Source of the DNA: Proteromonas lacertae
Taxonomy: Eukaryota > Sar > Bigyra > Opalinata > Proteromonadidae
Direction: 5' to 3'
Length of the DNA stretch: 64,000 bases
NCBI GenBank assembly: GCA_002245135.1
Contig: NGBS01001169.1
Span: 122,865 to 186,864 of the forward strand
Shown here: positions 13,125 to 25,400 of the stretch, piece by piece
Position numbering within the stretch: position 1 is the stretch's first letter
How the letters are laid out: each line of letters begins with the position of its first letter
Position numbers and translations under genes: made by a program
Notes under the pieces: model-generated
Told to the model about the DNA's origin: nothing
The model's input: the letters and a program-made list of their open reading frames with translations, nothing else
The model's database searches: none

Positions 13125-13673
13125 ATGAAGAATATGACAGTTATGTCAGTTATGATAACTATTGTTATAATTGGTGAGTTTAATAATACTAGTTATTCTG
13201 AAGATATAATAATAGAATTAAGAGGATGTGATAATCCAATCCATAAATCTAAAATATTAACTAGTTATGATTTAAGTCAATTAGGTGATCATAAAGAATT
13301 TGATAATTTACCCTATTGTATAGAAAATAATGTATCTAATCCATGTAGAATCCAATTTCAACATACTGGAGATGGCAAATATTTACATAATATTGGCTTA
13401 ATGTATAAAAATAGGGAATATTATCCAAGTAGTAATAATGGTACAGATTTTCCAATTAATAATTATATACAAAAACTAAATGCCTATTTTCTGACTGAAT
13501 TAGTTTATCTTCAAACAGTAACAGAAAATGATACAACAATGCAAAATATGCTTTATGATAAAACAAATCAAAGTCTGTTTATTGGTGCTGATATGAAAGT
13601 AATTGCATTTTATGGAACTCGTGATGAATCGTCAGGCATTACATCAATTGGTGTTTACTATAAAAGAATATAA
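13125..13673 (+). CDS. predicted secreted protein, family unknown
   Basis: A single exon of 182 residues. The N-terminus is a plausible signal peptide (MKNMTVMSVMITIVIIG), followed by a Cys-containing, Asn-rich mature part with NxS/T sites (NNTS, NGTD, NDTT, NQSL). There is no hydrophobic C-terminus, so secretion rather than anchoring is likely. It may be related to the broken frame immediately upstream. An alternative model would splice the upstream frame into it at about 13175-13193 using a 19-nt intron, which I consider less likely than the signal-peptide start. Confidence 0.55.
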   Translation: MKNMTVMSVMITIVIIGEFNNTSYSEDIIIELRGCDNPIHKSKILTSYDLSQLGDHKEFDNLPYCIENNVSNPCRIQFQHTGDGKYLHNIGLMYKNREYYPSSNNGTDFPINNYIQKLNAYFLTELVYLQTVTENDTTMQNMLYDKTNQSLFIGADMKVIAFYGTRDESSGITSIGVYYKRI

Positions 13674-13753
13674 AATTCATTCTTAATTATATATTATATA
13701 TTTCCAAAAATAGTATATCAAAATCAGAAATAATATTATCTATCCTACATTCT

Positions 13754-15366
13754 TCATTCTGTCTTTGGTTTAAACCTTCCAAACCCTCTCAGCCTCGTTA
13801 CATCTACAAATTGCTTTCCTATCAATTCTTCAGGTAAATAGGTTTGTTCTTCCATATAATCAAAATCTGGTGAATACTATTAGAATAAAATTATATCAAT
13901 TAATACTTTATATCCTTTACCATAACCTATCTTCTCCATATATTTTGTTTCAGCATTTCTGACATGATAAGGAATAGAATATTGTGGATTGTTATTGATA
14001 AAATTAGCACAATTAGTATAAGTAACATCAATTTCATTACTCTTTGGACATAAAGCTAAATATAATGCACACTGCAATAATGTTGATTTGCAAGCAGGTA
14101 AACCAATATATTGGCATGCTTGATAGGTTAATACTGCTTGTTCTAATGCCATTGGATCAGCTAATCCAACATCCATTGAAGCAGCTCGAATCATTCTTCT
14201 GGCTATATACAATGGATCTTCACCTCCTTCTATCATTCTCGCTAAATAATATGTTGTTGCATCAGCATCACTTCCACAAATGGATTTATGAAAAGCACAT
14301 ATTGTATCATAATGATTATCTCCTTTTCTATCATAAAATAGTTTGTTTTTACTTATTATTTTCAGTATATCTTCTTTTTCTATTTTGTTACTATAAACAA
14401 TGTATATTATATTCTATATACTCTTTTAAATCTGTTATTTCTAATTGATCTAATATATTTATTGAACTTCGAGCATCACCATTTGATAATTCTACTAACA
14501 CTTTCATTCCTTCATCACTAATACTTATTCCATTCATATATTTCAATAATATTCGGTTTAATATATTCTTTATACTTTCATCATTTAAACTCTCCAATTT
14601 TTCTATTCTACATCTACTTAATAATGCATTATTTAAACTGAATGATGGATTTTCTGTTGTTGCTCCTATTAATATAAATGTACCATTTTCTATATAAGGA
14701 AGAAATATATCTTGTTGTTTCTTATTATATCGATGTATTTCATCTATAAATATGATGGTTTCTCTACCACAGAGTTTATATTGATTTTTACTACTTTCTG
14801 CTATTTCCATTATATCTTTTGTTCCACTATCAACTGCACTAAACGTTATAAATCGTTTCTTTGTTACTTTACTGATTATTTTAGCTATTGTAGTTTTACC
14901 ACAACCTGGAGGGCCCCATAATATCAATGATGGTATTCTATCTTTCTTTATTAAATTGATTAAACTACCATTCTCACCAAATAGATCTTCATGTCCAAAT
15001 AACTCTTCAAATGATGTAGGTCGAGCTAATTCAGATAATGGCTTGTGATTTTCATTACTATTCATTATATTTGTCAATTTACTAGAGGATGAAAATCCTA
15101 TATCAATTAGATCATCTATTGGAGAAGATGAAGTTGACTGGATTACTTGTTTTGAATCTTCTGAATCTTCACACTTTTGTTTCTTGTTTTCTTTCATTAA
15201 ACCATGTGGCTGACATCCTGAATCAATATGTATATTTATATTCACTAAAGCAACCTATAATGAAAACCATGAAGTAAAACAATACTTGTTTACCACATAT
15301 GGGACATTTCGTATATCTACTTTCATTTTCTTCGTATTCTTTTAGCTTTCTTTTAGTTCTATTCAT
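13754..15366 (-). CDS. WRNIP1: WRNIP1/Mgs1-type AAA+ ATPase with UBZ zinc finger
   Basis: ATG at 15366 opens an exon holding CPICGKQ, which splices (31-nt intron, near 15256-15286) to VALVNINIHIDSGC. Together they form a UBZ4-type ubiquitin-binding zinc finger (CPxC...HxxxC). Then come Walker A WGPPGCGKTT, Walker B IIFIDEIHR, sensor-1 GATTENPSF with the LSRC arginine-finger region, and the family hallmark GDNHYDTICAFHKSI...DADATTYYLARM, with PPDF-like YSPDF and YLPEE near the C-terminus. The length, about 500 residues in at least four exons, fits the family. Known role: ubiquitin/PCNA-linked replication fork maintenance, homologous to bacterial RarA. Acts in the nucleus. Confidence 0.92.
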
Positions 15367-15576
15367 TATTTTTGATTCAAACAGGTTTGAGAATTATTTT
15401 TATTAAAACCAATTGCAGATGATATATAATCTAAATGTGGAAGAAAGTGTTGAAGAAATGTTGCTGAAGATATTAAATTTTGATTTAAGTTAAAAGGAAA
15501 TTATGGTTTTAATTATTATTTCATTTACATACTCTTTTGAATTAATACCTATGAAAACAACTTTATTAAAAAACAA

Positions 15577-18500
15577 TTATTCTAGGTCATAGCTAAATAC
15601 TAATTCTTTCTTTTCTTCTTCTGATGTTCCATCCAATTTTATTCTTTCAATTGATGAAAATTCATATAAAAATGATTTCAATTCTGATTTATCTATATCT
15701 TCTTTTACTGTTATTGATAATTCTTCTAAAATATCAAATATTTCTTTATTTTCTTTCATTAATCTTAACTCTCTTTCATTTAATTCATTTCCTTCTAGAT
15801 TTATCTTTCTTATTTCATATTTATTATCTTTCAATATTTCTATTAACATCTCCAATCCTTTTTCACTCATTCCAATATCTATTAAACTAAACTATATTTA
15901 TAGAATACTTGAAACATTCAACGATAATGGATAAAGTTTAACAACAAATTTATCAAAATATTTACATATTATTTCAATTCCTTCATTTCCAATTGGATTA
16001 TTGAATATTGAAATACACTTCACCTTTTTGGGTAATAAATCCATTAATTCTTTTAATCCTTTATAACTAATTCTGTTATTGGATAAATCAAGTTTTCTAT
16101 AATCAATCTGTTTAATTATAGAAATATGAGAGTCATTGAGATTCATATCTACATAGTAAATTCAGATATATTAATACTTGAAAAATCATATATTTTTTTA
16201 TTGTATCTTTTATTAATTTCAGTATAATAATCCAAATAATATTTTGATTCTTCATTTGTGTATGTAGAACTTTTAATATCTATAAATGGATATTCTTCTT
16301 TTTCTAATGATTTTGAGCATATTGATTTTAATCCCTTTATTTTGATGTTATTTGCTTTTAGATTTATTGCATTGCAGTGTGTTAATGAACTTAGTTTATT
16401 TGTTAGCAATGATATACACTCATCATCTATTGAGATATTGCTTAAATTTATTACATCATATCCCAACATATTTAAATTGTCTTCTAATAATTTAAATCCT
16501 GCATTGCCTATTGGATTGCCTATTAAATATATATTAAACATTGATGTATATATATACTGTGAATCTCCAATCTTCCAATATTATCATTTTCTTTCAAATA
16601 ATTCATCAAATACTCTATTCCATCTGAATTAATGTTATTGTCACTTATATCAAGATATTTGGTTTTTTCTTGAATGTTCTTTAAACCATCTACTAAATAC
16701 TTTAATCCAACTGAAGATAATCCCATATTTGAGTAATTATAAGATAGATTAACATATGGAGATAATATTTTCATTCCTTCATCTCCTATTTCATTTCCAT
16801 ATACTTCAAGATGATTAAGATTTGTAAATGAAGATAAATTGTTAATCAGTGTTTCAATACTCTTATATGTGAGTTTATTATCTATTTAATATATCCAAAA
16901 ACTAAATATACTACTTAAAAATAACCACTTTATTTCTCTAAATTCATTTGATCTTAAATTAATCAATGGAATAAATGCATTATCATCAATTTCACAATTA
17001 CTTAGATAAACTCTATTATATTCGTCTTTGGTGTATTTAATTATTTCTGGAATATCTCTATCAATCAGAATTTCTTTATTGTTTCTAGTAACACAAAATT
17101 GGATTTTCGATATTGGAAATTTGGAGATTAAAGCTTTTAACCCTGTAGTATGAATATTATTATTGTATTTTATATCAATTTCGTTGACGTTTGGATATTT
17201 ATATAATTCTTTTGATAATATAATCATTGATTCATCATCCAATTTCATTTTTCTAAGAATCATTTTATTTTTATCATTGACTAATAAGTGTAAATATGGA
17301 ACTAATAGTTTGAATCCTTTTGGACTAACTGGATTAGCTATTTCAAAAAAAATAATAGAATAAAATACATGTTAGATTAGCATGTTTTAATTTCATTAAT
17401 GGAATTGATTTAACAAACGATTCAATGAAATCGGAAGTAATATGACATGATATGATATATAACTCTTGTAGATTAGATAATTGAGAAAATAATGATCCAA
17501 ATAATGACTGATGTTTGATTGGAATTGCAATATCATCTAAATGAATAAACTGAACATAATTATACAAAAAGAGAGTTTTGTTGGATTGATTAGTTTCATT
17601 ATTCTGAAGAAATAATTTATCCCTTTCTCACATAAGCAAATACAGTATGAACGAATTTGGATTAACTCTCTATCAGAATAAAAAGAACAAATATAACTCA
17701 TCTCCATATCCAAATGACATACATTTCTTGTCTTACATTTGTGACGAATATGAAATTTCAGTTTTTTATTAACTGAATTCAATACTTTGTATAATTTCAT
17801 CATCAATAAAACTGCAAGTATCCTTTCGTTTGATTTTCTATTGTAAATTTCTATCAAATCATCTTGAATATCTTCCCATTTATCACTGTTTAAATAATTC
17901 TGAAGTGGATATTCTATTGGCATTGTTAAAGTTTTATAGTCATTATTGAATAAGATTTCTTTTCTTTCATTCAGAATCACTATATAATGATTAGAATCTT
18001 TCAATATGTTATTCATTTTTATCATTTCTTTCTTCAACTCTTTTATACTTATTATATCTTCATTACTAACTTTCAACATTCTTTCTATCATCTCTTTCAT
18101 CATTTCATCACATTCTACATCTATATTGTATTTACATCTCACAATATTTTCTTTTGCTTTAAAAATATTATTATCTTCATTAAATGGTAATTTCTTATTA
18201 ATCATTTCATATAATATACACCCAATTGACCAAATCACACTTCCTTCATCACATTCTAATCCATTCAACTCTTCTGGGCTTGTGAAGCATATATCATATA
18301 TTCTCATATCTTCTTCTTTTCTTATTTCATTCAAGAATAAATCACATAGCTTTATTTCTTCATCTTTTTCATATAGAACGTTACTACTCTTCAAATTATT
18401 CACTACTATATCATATTCATCAACTATCATTAAAATATCACTCATTGAACATATTATACTACATATATCACTTTGTGAAAGGGATTTATTATGGATTATC

Positions 18501-18813
18501 ATTTCCAAATCTCTCATGTAATATTCTCTCTCCAATACTATATAGTCTTTATAATCGCTCAATTGAAACACTTTTGAAGAACAAATTATAAATCTACAAC
18601 AATCTAACAATAAGCTGTTATTCTCATTATATTTCGACAGTTTTTTTTCTTTCATTCCACACACATTTAACACTTTCAACATCTTAACATCGCCAAACTC
18701 TTCTATTTTCAAATCAACTTCACAACTACTCTTATCCACTCTCTCTTTTATCTATTCGATAATAATAAAATAAATACTTCATAGGTAGCTGTTAATTCAT
18801 CGATTAACTCCAT
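15577..18813 (-). CDS. pseudokinase-LRR protein
   Basis: Start ATG at 18813 (MELIDELTATYE), then a 25-nt intron and a long exon (18751 to about 17572). That exon encodes a kinase-like domain in which VNNLKSSNVL replaces HRDLKPxN, DLF replaces DFG, SPEEL replaces the APE motif, and VIWSIGCILYEMINKKLPF is well kept. The helical segment after it is followed by eight or more RNI-type LRRs spread over six or so exons down to the stop at 15577 (NPVSPKGFKLL, NPIGNAGFKLLE, LDISDNNINSDGIEYL). The Asp to Asn change at the catalytic position and loss of the metal-binding Asp-Phe-Gly imply an inactive kinase. The architecture resembles part of the gene at 1-6290 without the BTB region. Its last roughly 480 bp are duplicated at 11620-12102. 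Confidence 0.75.
15601..16083. repeat. segmental duplication, copy 2 (parent copy)
   Basis: Identical to 11620-12102 as far as I can read. Here the block lies inside a complete gene, so it is probably the source. The downstream boundary at about 15600 and upstream boundary at about 16083-16096 show no obvious direct repeats or transposon ends. Confidence 0.9.
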
Positions 18814-18907
18814 TTTTCTGTTCCAAAATATAAAGTCGTTTCATTATTCAAAATGAATTTAAAGCTTGTGATATTCGAACATTTTTTCATTTTAATTTTT
18901 TGAATGA
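18814..18907. promoter_or_regulatory. 94-bp head-to-head intergenic region
   Basis: Only 94 bp lie between the start codons of the pseudokinase-LRR gene (leftward) and the FHA-BRCT gene (rightward). The promoter role is inferred from position; no recognised element stands out. Confidence 0.35.
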
Positions 18908-21900
18908 ATGAGTGATTCTCCCGTATAGAATTATATATAATTTGTTTTACTAGTTCATTGTATCCATAAATGAGAGGGATTATTCTTCCGCGGACAAAGT
19001 ATTTAAACAACTATTATTTACTAGGTATCTTACATAAAGATAATAGAACCAAAATGTAATGAGACATATTTTCATATATATGAAGGTGAAACTACGATAG
19101 GATCTGCTTCATCCTGTGAAATAGTTCTGCCTTCATCATTTCCACCTCAATTATTTAAATTTCTACTAAATATTGATCATAAGCTTAATGTTATTATTGC
19201 AGCAATCGATGGTATAAAATTAACAGATATAAAATTCGGTAATGTAATTAATTGTCATCCAAACATTCCATATCAATTTAATACATATGATACAATTGAA
19301 TTTCGAAACTTAAAACTTGTACTAATATCTGACAAATCAAGGGATATTCTAAGAGATAAATTAATATCATTATATTCGCAATACCAACCAGACAAATTAC
19401 CAGTTGTTGATACAGTAATAGATCAATGGCAGATGAGCAAATTAAGTGGAGATAATCTACTGGAAATATTAAATCAAAGATATTGTAATAGTAAATCACA
19501 AAATGATAAAGAAATAGATAATATTAATAATTCAAAATCATTTATAAGAGAAAAAGAAAAAGAAGAAGAAGGAGGAGAAGGAGAAGGGAGTGTAACTCTT
19601 GATACAATATCACTATCTCCAATCAAATTATCTGTACATCAACCAAATACAGAAGATAGTCAATCTCAACAACAACAACAACAACAACAATTATCTCAAG
19701 AAATATCGATCACTACGCCATTAATAATAGGAAGTAATAATGATAATTTATTATATAATACAGTAACTGCTACAGCTACTAAACTGAGGAAGAGGTTAGA
19801 TGAGAATATGAGAGCAATTGATACACCAATAGAAAAGACAATAAATAATATTGAAGAAAGCAATAATGAAGACGATAATGTAGAAGAAAATGTAATAAAT
19901 GATAATGAAAATGAAACAAAGAAAGATGATGATGATAATATATTGAATAATAGTAGTAGATCTACAATAGAAGATATATCTGACATTGTAACATTTGTGA
20001 ACATCAAAAATAATGTTTTTAATAATAATAATGAACAATCTAAACTGTCATCACCGCAATTAAATTCAATAAATAAACAAATAATGAATTTATCTACTCC
20101 GTCTCCAATAAACCAAACAAATAAATCATCTAACATATCAACTCCAATTGTTATCATAAATGGGCAAAATAGTGATAATAATATTAATAATAATAATAGT
20201 GTATTATTTAATGAATCATTTTCTAGTTTAACAACTCCATCTCCTGTAAAGACAAATATGTCATTAATTAAATCATTTGAATCATCTGCTACTACTACAC
20301 CATCTCAACCTATAACACCATTATTGCTAATAAAATCTGATGAATCTATAAAGAAAGCAGAAATAAAAGAAGAAAAAGAGAAAGAAAATAGAATTAATGA
20401 AGATAGTGTAAAAGAAAGTGAAACTGAAATTATTAAAAGAGAACCGATTGAAAATATGTTGGAAATGAGTAATGAAGATGATAATGATAATGAAATTAAA
20501 AAACAAACAGAAGAAAATGAGAGTAAAGATAATTACAGTTTTTCTATAAGTGAAATAGTTGTGAATATAAATATGATAGATAATAAAGAGGTGAAGAAAG
20601 AAGAAGATAAATGCGATAGTAAGAAAGAAGAAAAAGAAGATAGAGAAGAAGAGAATGGAAGAGATATACTTAAGAAAGATATTTTACATAAAGAGGATGT
20701 TGAAGTGAGTTTAGAAAAAGAAGATGATGAAAAAGATGAACCAATAAAACCAGAGTTTGAAATAACTACAAGGAAAACAAGAGGAATGATCAAGAGAGAA
20801 GAGGTAGAAAAAAGAATGAAAGAAAAAGGAGAAGAGAGTTTGAGAAATGAAAGAACTTTATCAAAAAGTAGAAATAGTAAGAGGAAAACTTCTACAGTAA
20901 AAATGAATCTTAGAAATAAAAATATGGAAGAAATAGAAACAAATGAGAATGATGAAGAGAATAATAAAGAAAATGAGAAAGAAGAAGAAAAGGTAGAAAA
21001 TACTAAGAATGGTAAGAGAAAAACAAAATCATCAACAGCCAAGAATTTAAGAAATAGAAAAGCAACTAAAAAGGTAGAAAAAGAAAAAGAAATTGAAAAT
21101 AAATTTGAGATGAAAGAAGAATTATGTAATACTTCAACAAATATAAAAGAAGAGATGAACACTACCCAAATTGAAAATAATGAAAATAATGAAAAAATTG
21201 AAGTATTTTCTAATATAAATCAAGAAGATAATCAAACAGAATCTACTCCGCAAGACACAGTAAATAAAGAAAAAGAAGTGAAAGGAAAATCTCCTAAAAA
21301 AGAATCAATAAAAATAGAAGTAAATAAAGAAGTTTGTCAACTGGAAAATGAAATAAATGAAGAATTATTAATATCTCAAACTTATGGTAAATCAGTAGAT
21401 AATGATGAAAGTAACATATCCATATCTGAAGCACCATTAATAGAAGAAATGGAGGAAGAAGAAAAAGAAGATGATAAAAATAAAGAAGCTATAAACAAAA
21501 CTCAAAGAAAAAGGAGATGTAATAGTAATAATGATGTAGAAGAATCACTACCAACAAAGAAGCAAAAAGAATCACCAAATACAAGATCTAAAAGGAAAAG
21601 ATCATGTGAATCATTATCATCATCATCATCAAATACTTCAATAACTGAAAGAAAAAGAAGAAAATTCAGTAGTAATAGTGATTATCATATAGCCATAACA
21701 GGATTAGAAAAAAGTGAATATGAACCAATAGTTAAATCATTAGGTGGGATATTTGAAAGTGATATTACAAAAGCAACACATTTATTAGTAAAGAATTTAA
21801 AAAGAACGCTTAAGCTAATGTATGCGATGTGTTGTCCTGATATTCATATATTATCAGTGAAATGGTTGTCTGATTCAAAGAAGAAAGGTTGTTTCTTAAA

Positions 21901-22273
21901 TGAAAATACTTATGTTCCATCTGATCCAAAAACTGAAAAAGAATATCATTATCATTTCATTAATTCTTATGTAACAAGAAATACTCGACAATCACCATTA
22001 TTTGAAGGATATAATTTCTATTTAACTCCTAATGTCATTCCTACTACCGTTGAACTTACACAATTGATTAAAAAAGGAGGAGGTAAAGTAATATCTAATG
22101 TTAGAGATATTAATAGGTATGATGGTATTACGTTGGTGATTGCTGATGAAAAAGATTTGGATGTAATTCCCAAACAATACAAAGAGAAAGTCTATTCTAC
22201 TCAATTGGTGATTTGTAGTATAATGGAACAAAAAGTAGATATTAATGCTCATTTAATTGTAAATAGTAAATAA
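18908..22273 (+). CDS. MDC1-like FHA - acidic/low-complexity - tandem BRCT protein
   Basis: Exon 1 (18908-18922) and exon 2 (18954-18998) are tiny; introns of 31 and 26 nt lead into a long exon from 19025. The product is about 1100 residues. Residues about 20-110 look like an FHA domain (EGETTIGSASSCEIVLPSSF, then FNTYDTIEFRNLKLVL). About 750 disordered residues follow, rich in Glu, Lys, Asn and Ser with repeated TPSP/TPS and KKR clusters that are candidate CK2/CDK-like and nuclear localisation sites. The C-terminus (about 905-1095) is a tandem BRCT: ITGLEKSEYEPIVKSLGG, HILSVKWLSDSKKKGCFL, FEGYNFYLTP, and LVICSIMEQKVD. The order and spacing match metazoan MDC1, which binds phosphorylated H2A.X at DNA breaks. 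Orthology is inferred; PTIP-like proteins are the alternative. Confidence 0.82.
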
Positions 22274-22404
22274 TAATTATATTTTCATGTTTCATTTCCT
22301 GTGGAATTGAGAAAAACAAAAAGTGTTCATGAAACGGTAAAAAGTATTGATTTTGTCAAACTCGAAAACTCAAGTTTTTGTTCTTGTTTTGTTTTTTAGT
22401 CCGA

Positions 22405-25400
22405 ATGTCAACAGCTAACGATATTATAATCCGTGTAATTAATGAAACTAAAAGAAGTACTGTTTATCTGGTGAAAAGAAACGAAATAGAAGTGGTTAGA
22501 AAAGATCTTAAAGTATCTAATGTAAACATAGACCAAATAAATCAAGAAATGGATATGTTGAAAAGACTGAGAGATAGAAGTGTGGTTATATATAAGGAAT
22601 CTTTCTATGATCAGAAATCAGGTTTATATCATATATACATGGAATATTTTGAAGAAGGTGATTTATATTCTCGCATTGTACAACATAGTGAAGAAAATAA
22701 AGATTTTAAAGAAGAAGTATAAATTTGATTGTTTTTACATGAATAGGAAATTGTTAGTTTTTGTAAATGTATGTGTAATAGTCTGAAATACATTCACAGT
22801 TCATGTATAATTCACAGAAATATTAAACCACAGAACATTTATATAGATGATTCATCTATATACGTCCTTGGTGACTTTGGTATTTGTATGATGTCTGATT
22901 TAAGAGAATCAAAGATGGTTGGAACTGAAAATTACATGGCCCCTGAATTATGGGATAAAGATTATCCAATATACACTCCAGCAACTGATGTATTTGCATT
23001 TGGTTGTATTTTATATGAAATTTATACTTTACGAAGTGCATTTCCAGGAAGAGATATAAATGAAATTAGAAATCAGATATTTGATAGTAAATTACCATCA
23101 TTTCATAGACATAATCAACCAAGAATTCCTCAAATCGAAGTATTAATTACAAAAATGTTAGAAAAGAATCCATTAAGTAGAATCAACTTAGAGAGTATAG
23201 AGAAGCAATTTAATCCATGGGTTAATGTAATGAATAGTTCAACAATATCAATACCTTTACCAACACAAGAAGAAAAAGATGAAGAACCTATTCTTTTGCC
23301 TCCTCCTTCTCAACAACAACAACAACAACAACAAGTAAAACAAAAGACTCAATTATCATCATCATCAGATGATGATGATGATGATTCTGTAGAATGTTCT
23401 GTATACAAATTATCAAGAAATAAATCTATGTTAAGTAAATCTGCAATTAAAACTACTATTGATCAAATAGACAATTTCGATGGTGATGAAGAAGATGATG
23501 AACCACCAGTTCGTAGTTTATTACTGAGTAGTATTAATAGCAATAACGACAATAATGAAAGTTACACTTTTGTTAAAAGAGGTAGACGAGTTGGCGCTTT
23601 ATATTTGTCATTAGGAAGTTTATCAGGTGAAAAAATTGTTCAATTTTATTTGAATGAAAGAGATCTGAATGGTAAATTAATTAGTGATTATTTAAAAATG
23701 AATCAAAAAGAGATTGATGCTTTTGATTTTATGGAATATTTACCAGTATATTAATAAATATTTTATTTCATTTATAGTTCTATTTCCCATTATTAGATCA
23801 GCAAGCTCCTAAATTTGGAAGTAATGAGAAAGAGAAATTTAATGAAAGTAAAACAATAAAAGAGAATTATGAAAAAATGATGTACTTAGTATTGAGAAAA
23901 TATGGAGAAGTAAACAGTAGCAAAACTCATTTCTATGCAAAAGAGTATGATTATTATATATATATATTATTATTATTCTCATAGAACTTGGAAAGATAGT
24001 AAAGAACTTGAAGAAATACTTATACATATTCACAGTAGTTTTAAAAGTATATATGGTAAGAATAATGATAATGATTATTTTAAAATGATCAAAGGATTCT
24101 TCAACGAGAATCATATAGAATTCATATATGGGGTGAAAGATAGTGAGAAAACTTTTAATGAAGCAAATGAAGAGATAGATCCTTATACAGGAGAGAAAAA
24201 GAATAGTTTAACAGTAATTGATTTTTACACAAATGTAATTCCAGTTGGTGGATATAAAATAACTGATATTTGTGAATTGAAAATGTCAATTATGAATGAA
24301 TTTCCTCTTCAACATTTCGTTCCTGTATAGATTATTATATATATAATAATTTAATAGTGGTTATTTCCAGAGTTATATCAACAGAATCCTAGATTTGATC
24401 CATTTGATAAATCATCCATGAAGTATATTAAGAAAGACTGGATCAATTATTCATACTGTATAATGAACAAAATATTGAATGAAAATAACATAAATTTTGA
24501 TTATGAACATAAACAAGTACAAGTAGTTGGAACATACATATTATCAGATGAATTGAAACTATATATTCTCAAAATGATAGATTTCTTACGATTGATGAGT
24601 GAAGATGAAAATGCATCATCATTAGAAGAATTCTTACATGAAAATGGTTCAAATGGGAGAGTTATTGGATTAGCAAAACCAATTCATCCATCACAAATAG
24701 AACAACCACTTCCTTTACCACTTAGAAAGAATTCACCAACAACACCTCCGAAACAACTACCTCCATTGCCAGTTAATAGAATTTTACATCATAGTCCTCC
24801 ATCTCCTCCGCCTCCACCACCACCACCACAACAACAACAAGTGAATCACAATCAATATAATAACAATCATCCACAATTACCTCCATTACCACTACAACCT
24901 CAATTTCCACCAGCATCATATCCAGCTGGACCTTCACAACCAAGAGGCTTTAATCAACCACCGCCATTGCCTCCAAAACAGTATTCTGATGTTGTGAGAT
25001 TCTATTTGGGAGAAATAAAAATTAGGGAGTTGAATATAGACTACTTTTTAAATTCTCCATTAGAGTTATTAGTTGATTTTGATTTTATAGATCACATTAA
25101 TGTATATATAAAGATATTATTATTATCTAATAGTATTTTGCACCAGTAAAAAATCAAAAATATCCTAAATTTACTGATTATGATATTAATATGATGAGAA
25201 GAAGTGATATAAAGAGTAAATATGAAGTTATATGTAGTAAAATCATGGAAAGATATAACTTCGTTTATTTCGAAAATGGAAGATATATATTAATGAATCA
25301 AAAAATTGAAAATAAAGAAATAAGAGATATGTTATATCAAATAAGAGAGAGTATAAAAGAAATATACAATGATGAAAGCTTAATAAAGAATATAGAGTTT

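Noticed and set aside
12431-13175. Alternative genetic code with TAA as sense
   Set aside because: Many conserved genes in the window (H4, PRMT4, the second Rac-like gene, BDP1) end at TAA exactly where their families end, so TAA is a true stop.
18804-19010. Open frame on the minus strand starting MFKYFVRGR
   Set aside because: It overlaps the well-supported 5' exons of the FHA-BRCT gene and the real start (18813) of the pseudokinase-LRR gene in another frame.
19696-21162. Long minus-strand open frames antisense to the acidic part of the FHA-BRCT gene
   Set aside because: They are Ser/Phe/Leu-rich mirror images of Glu/Lys/Asn codons, without domains; shadows of the real gene.
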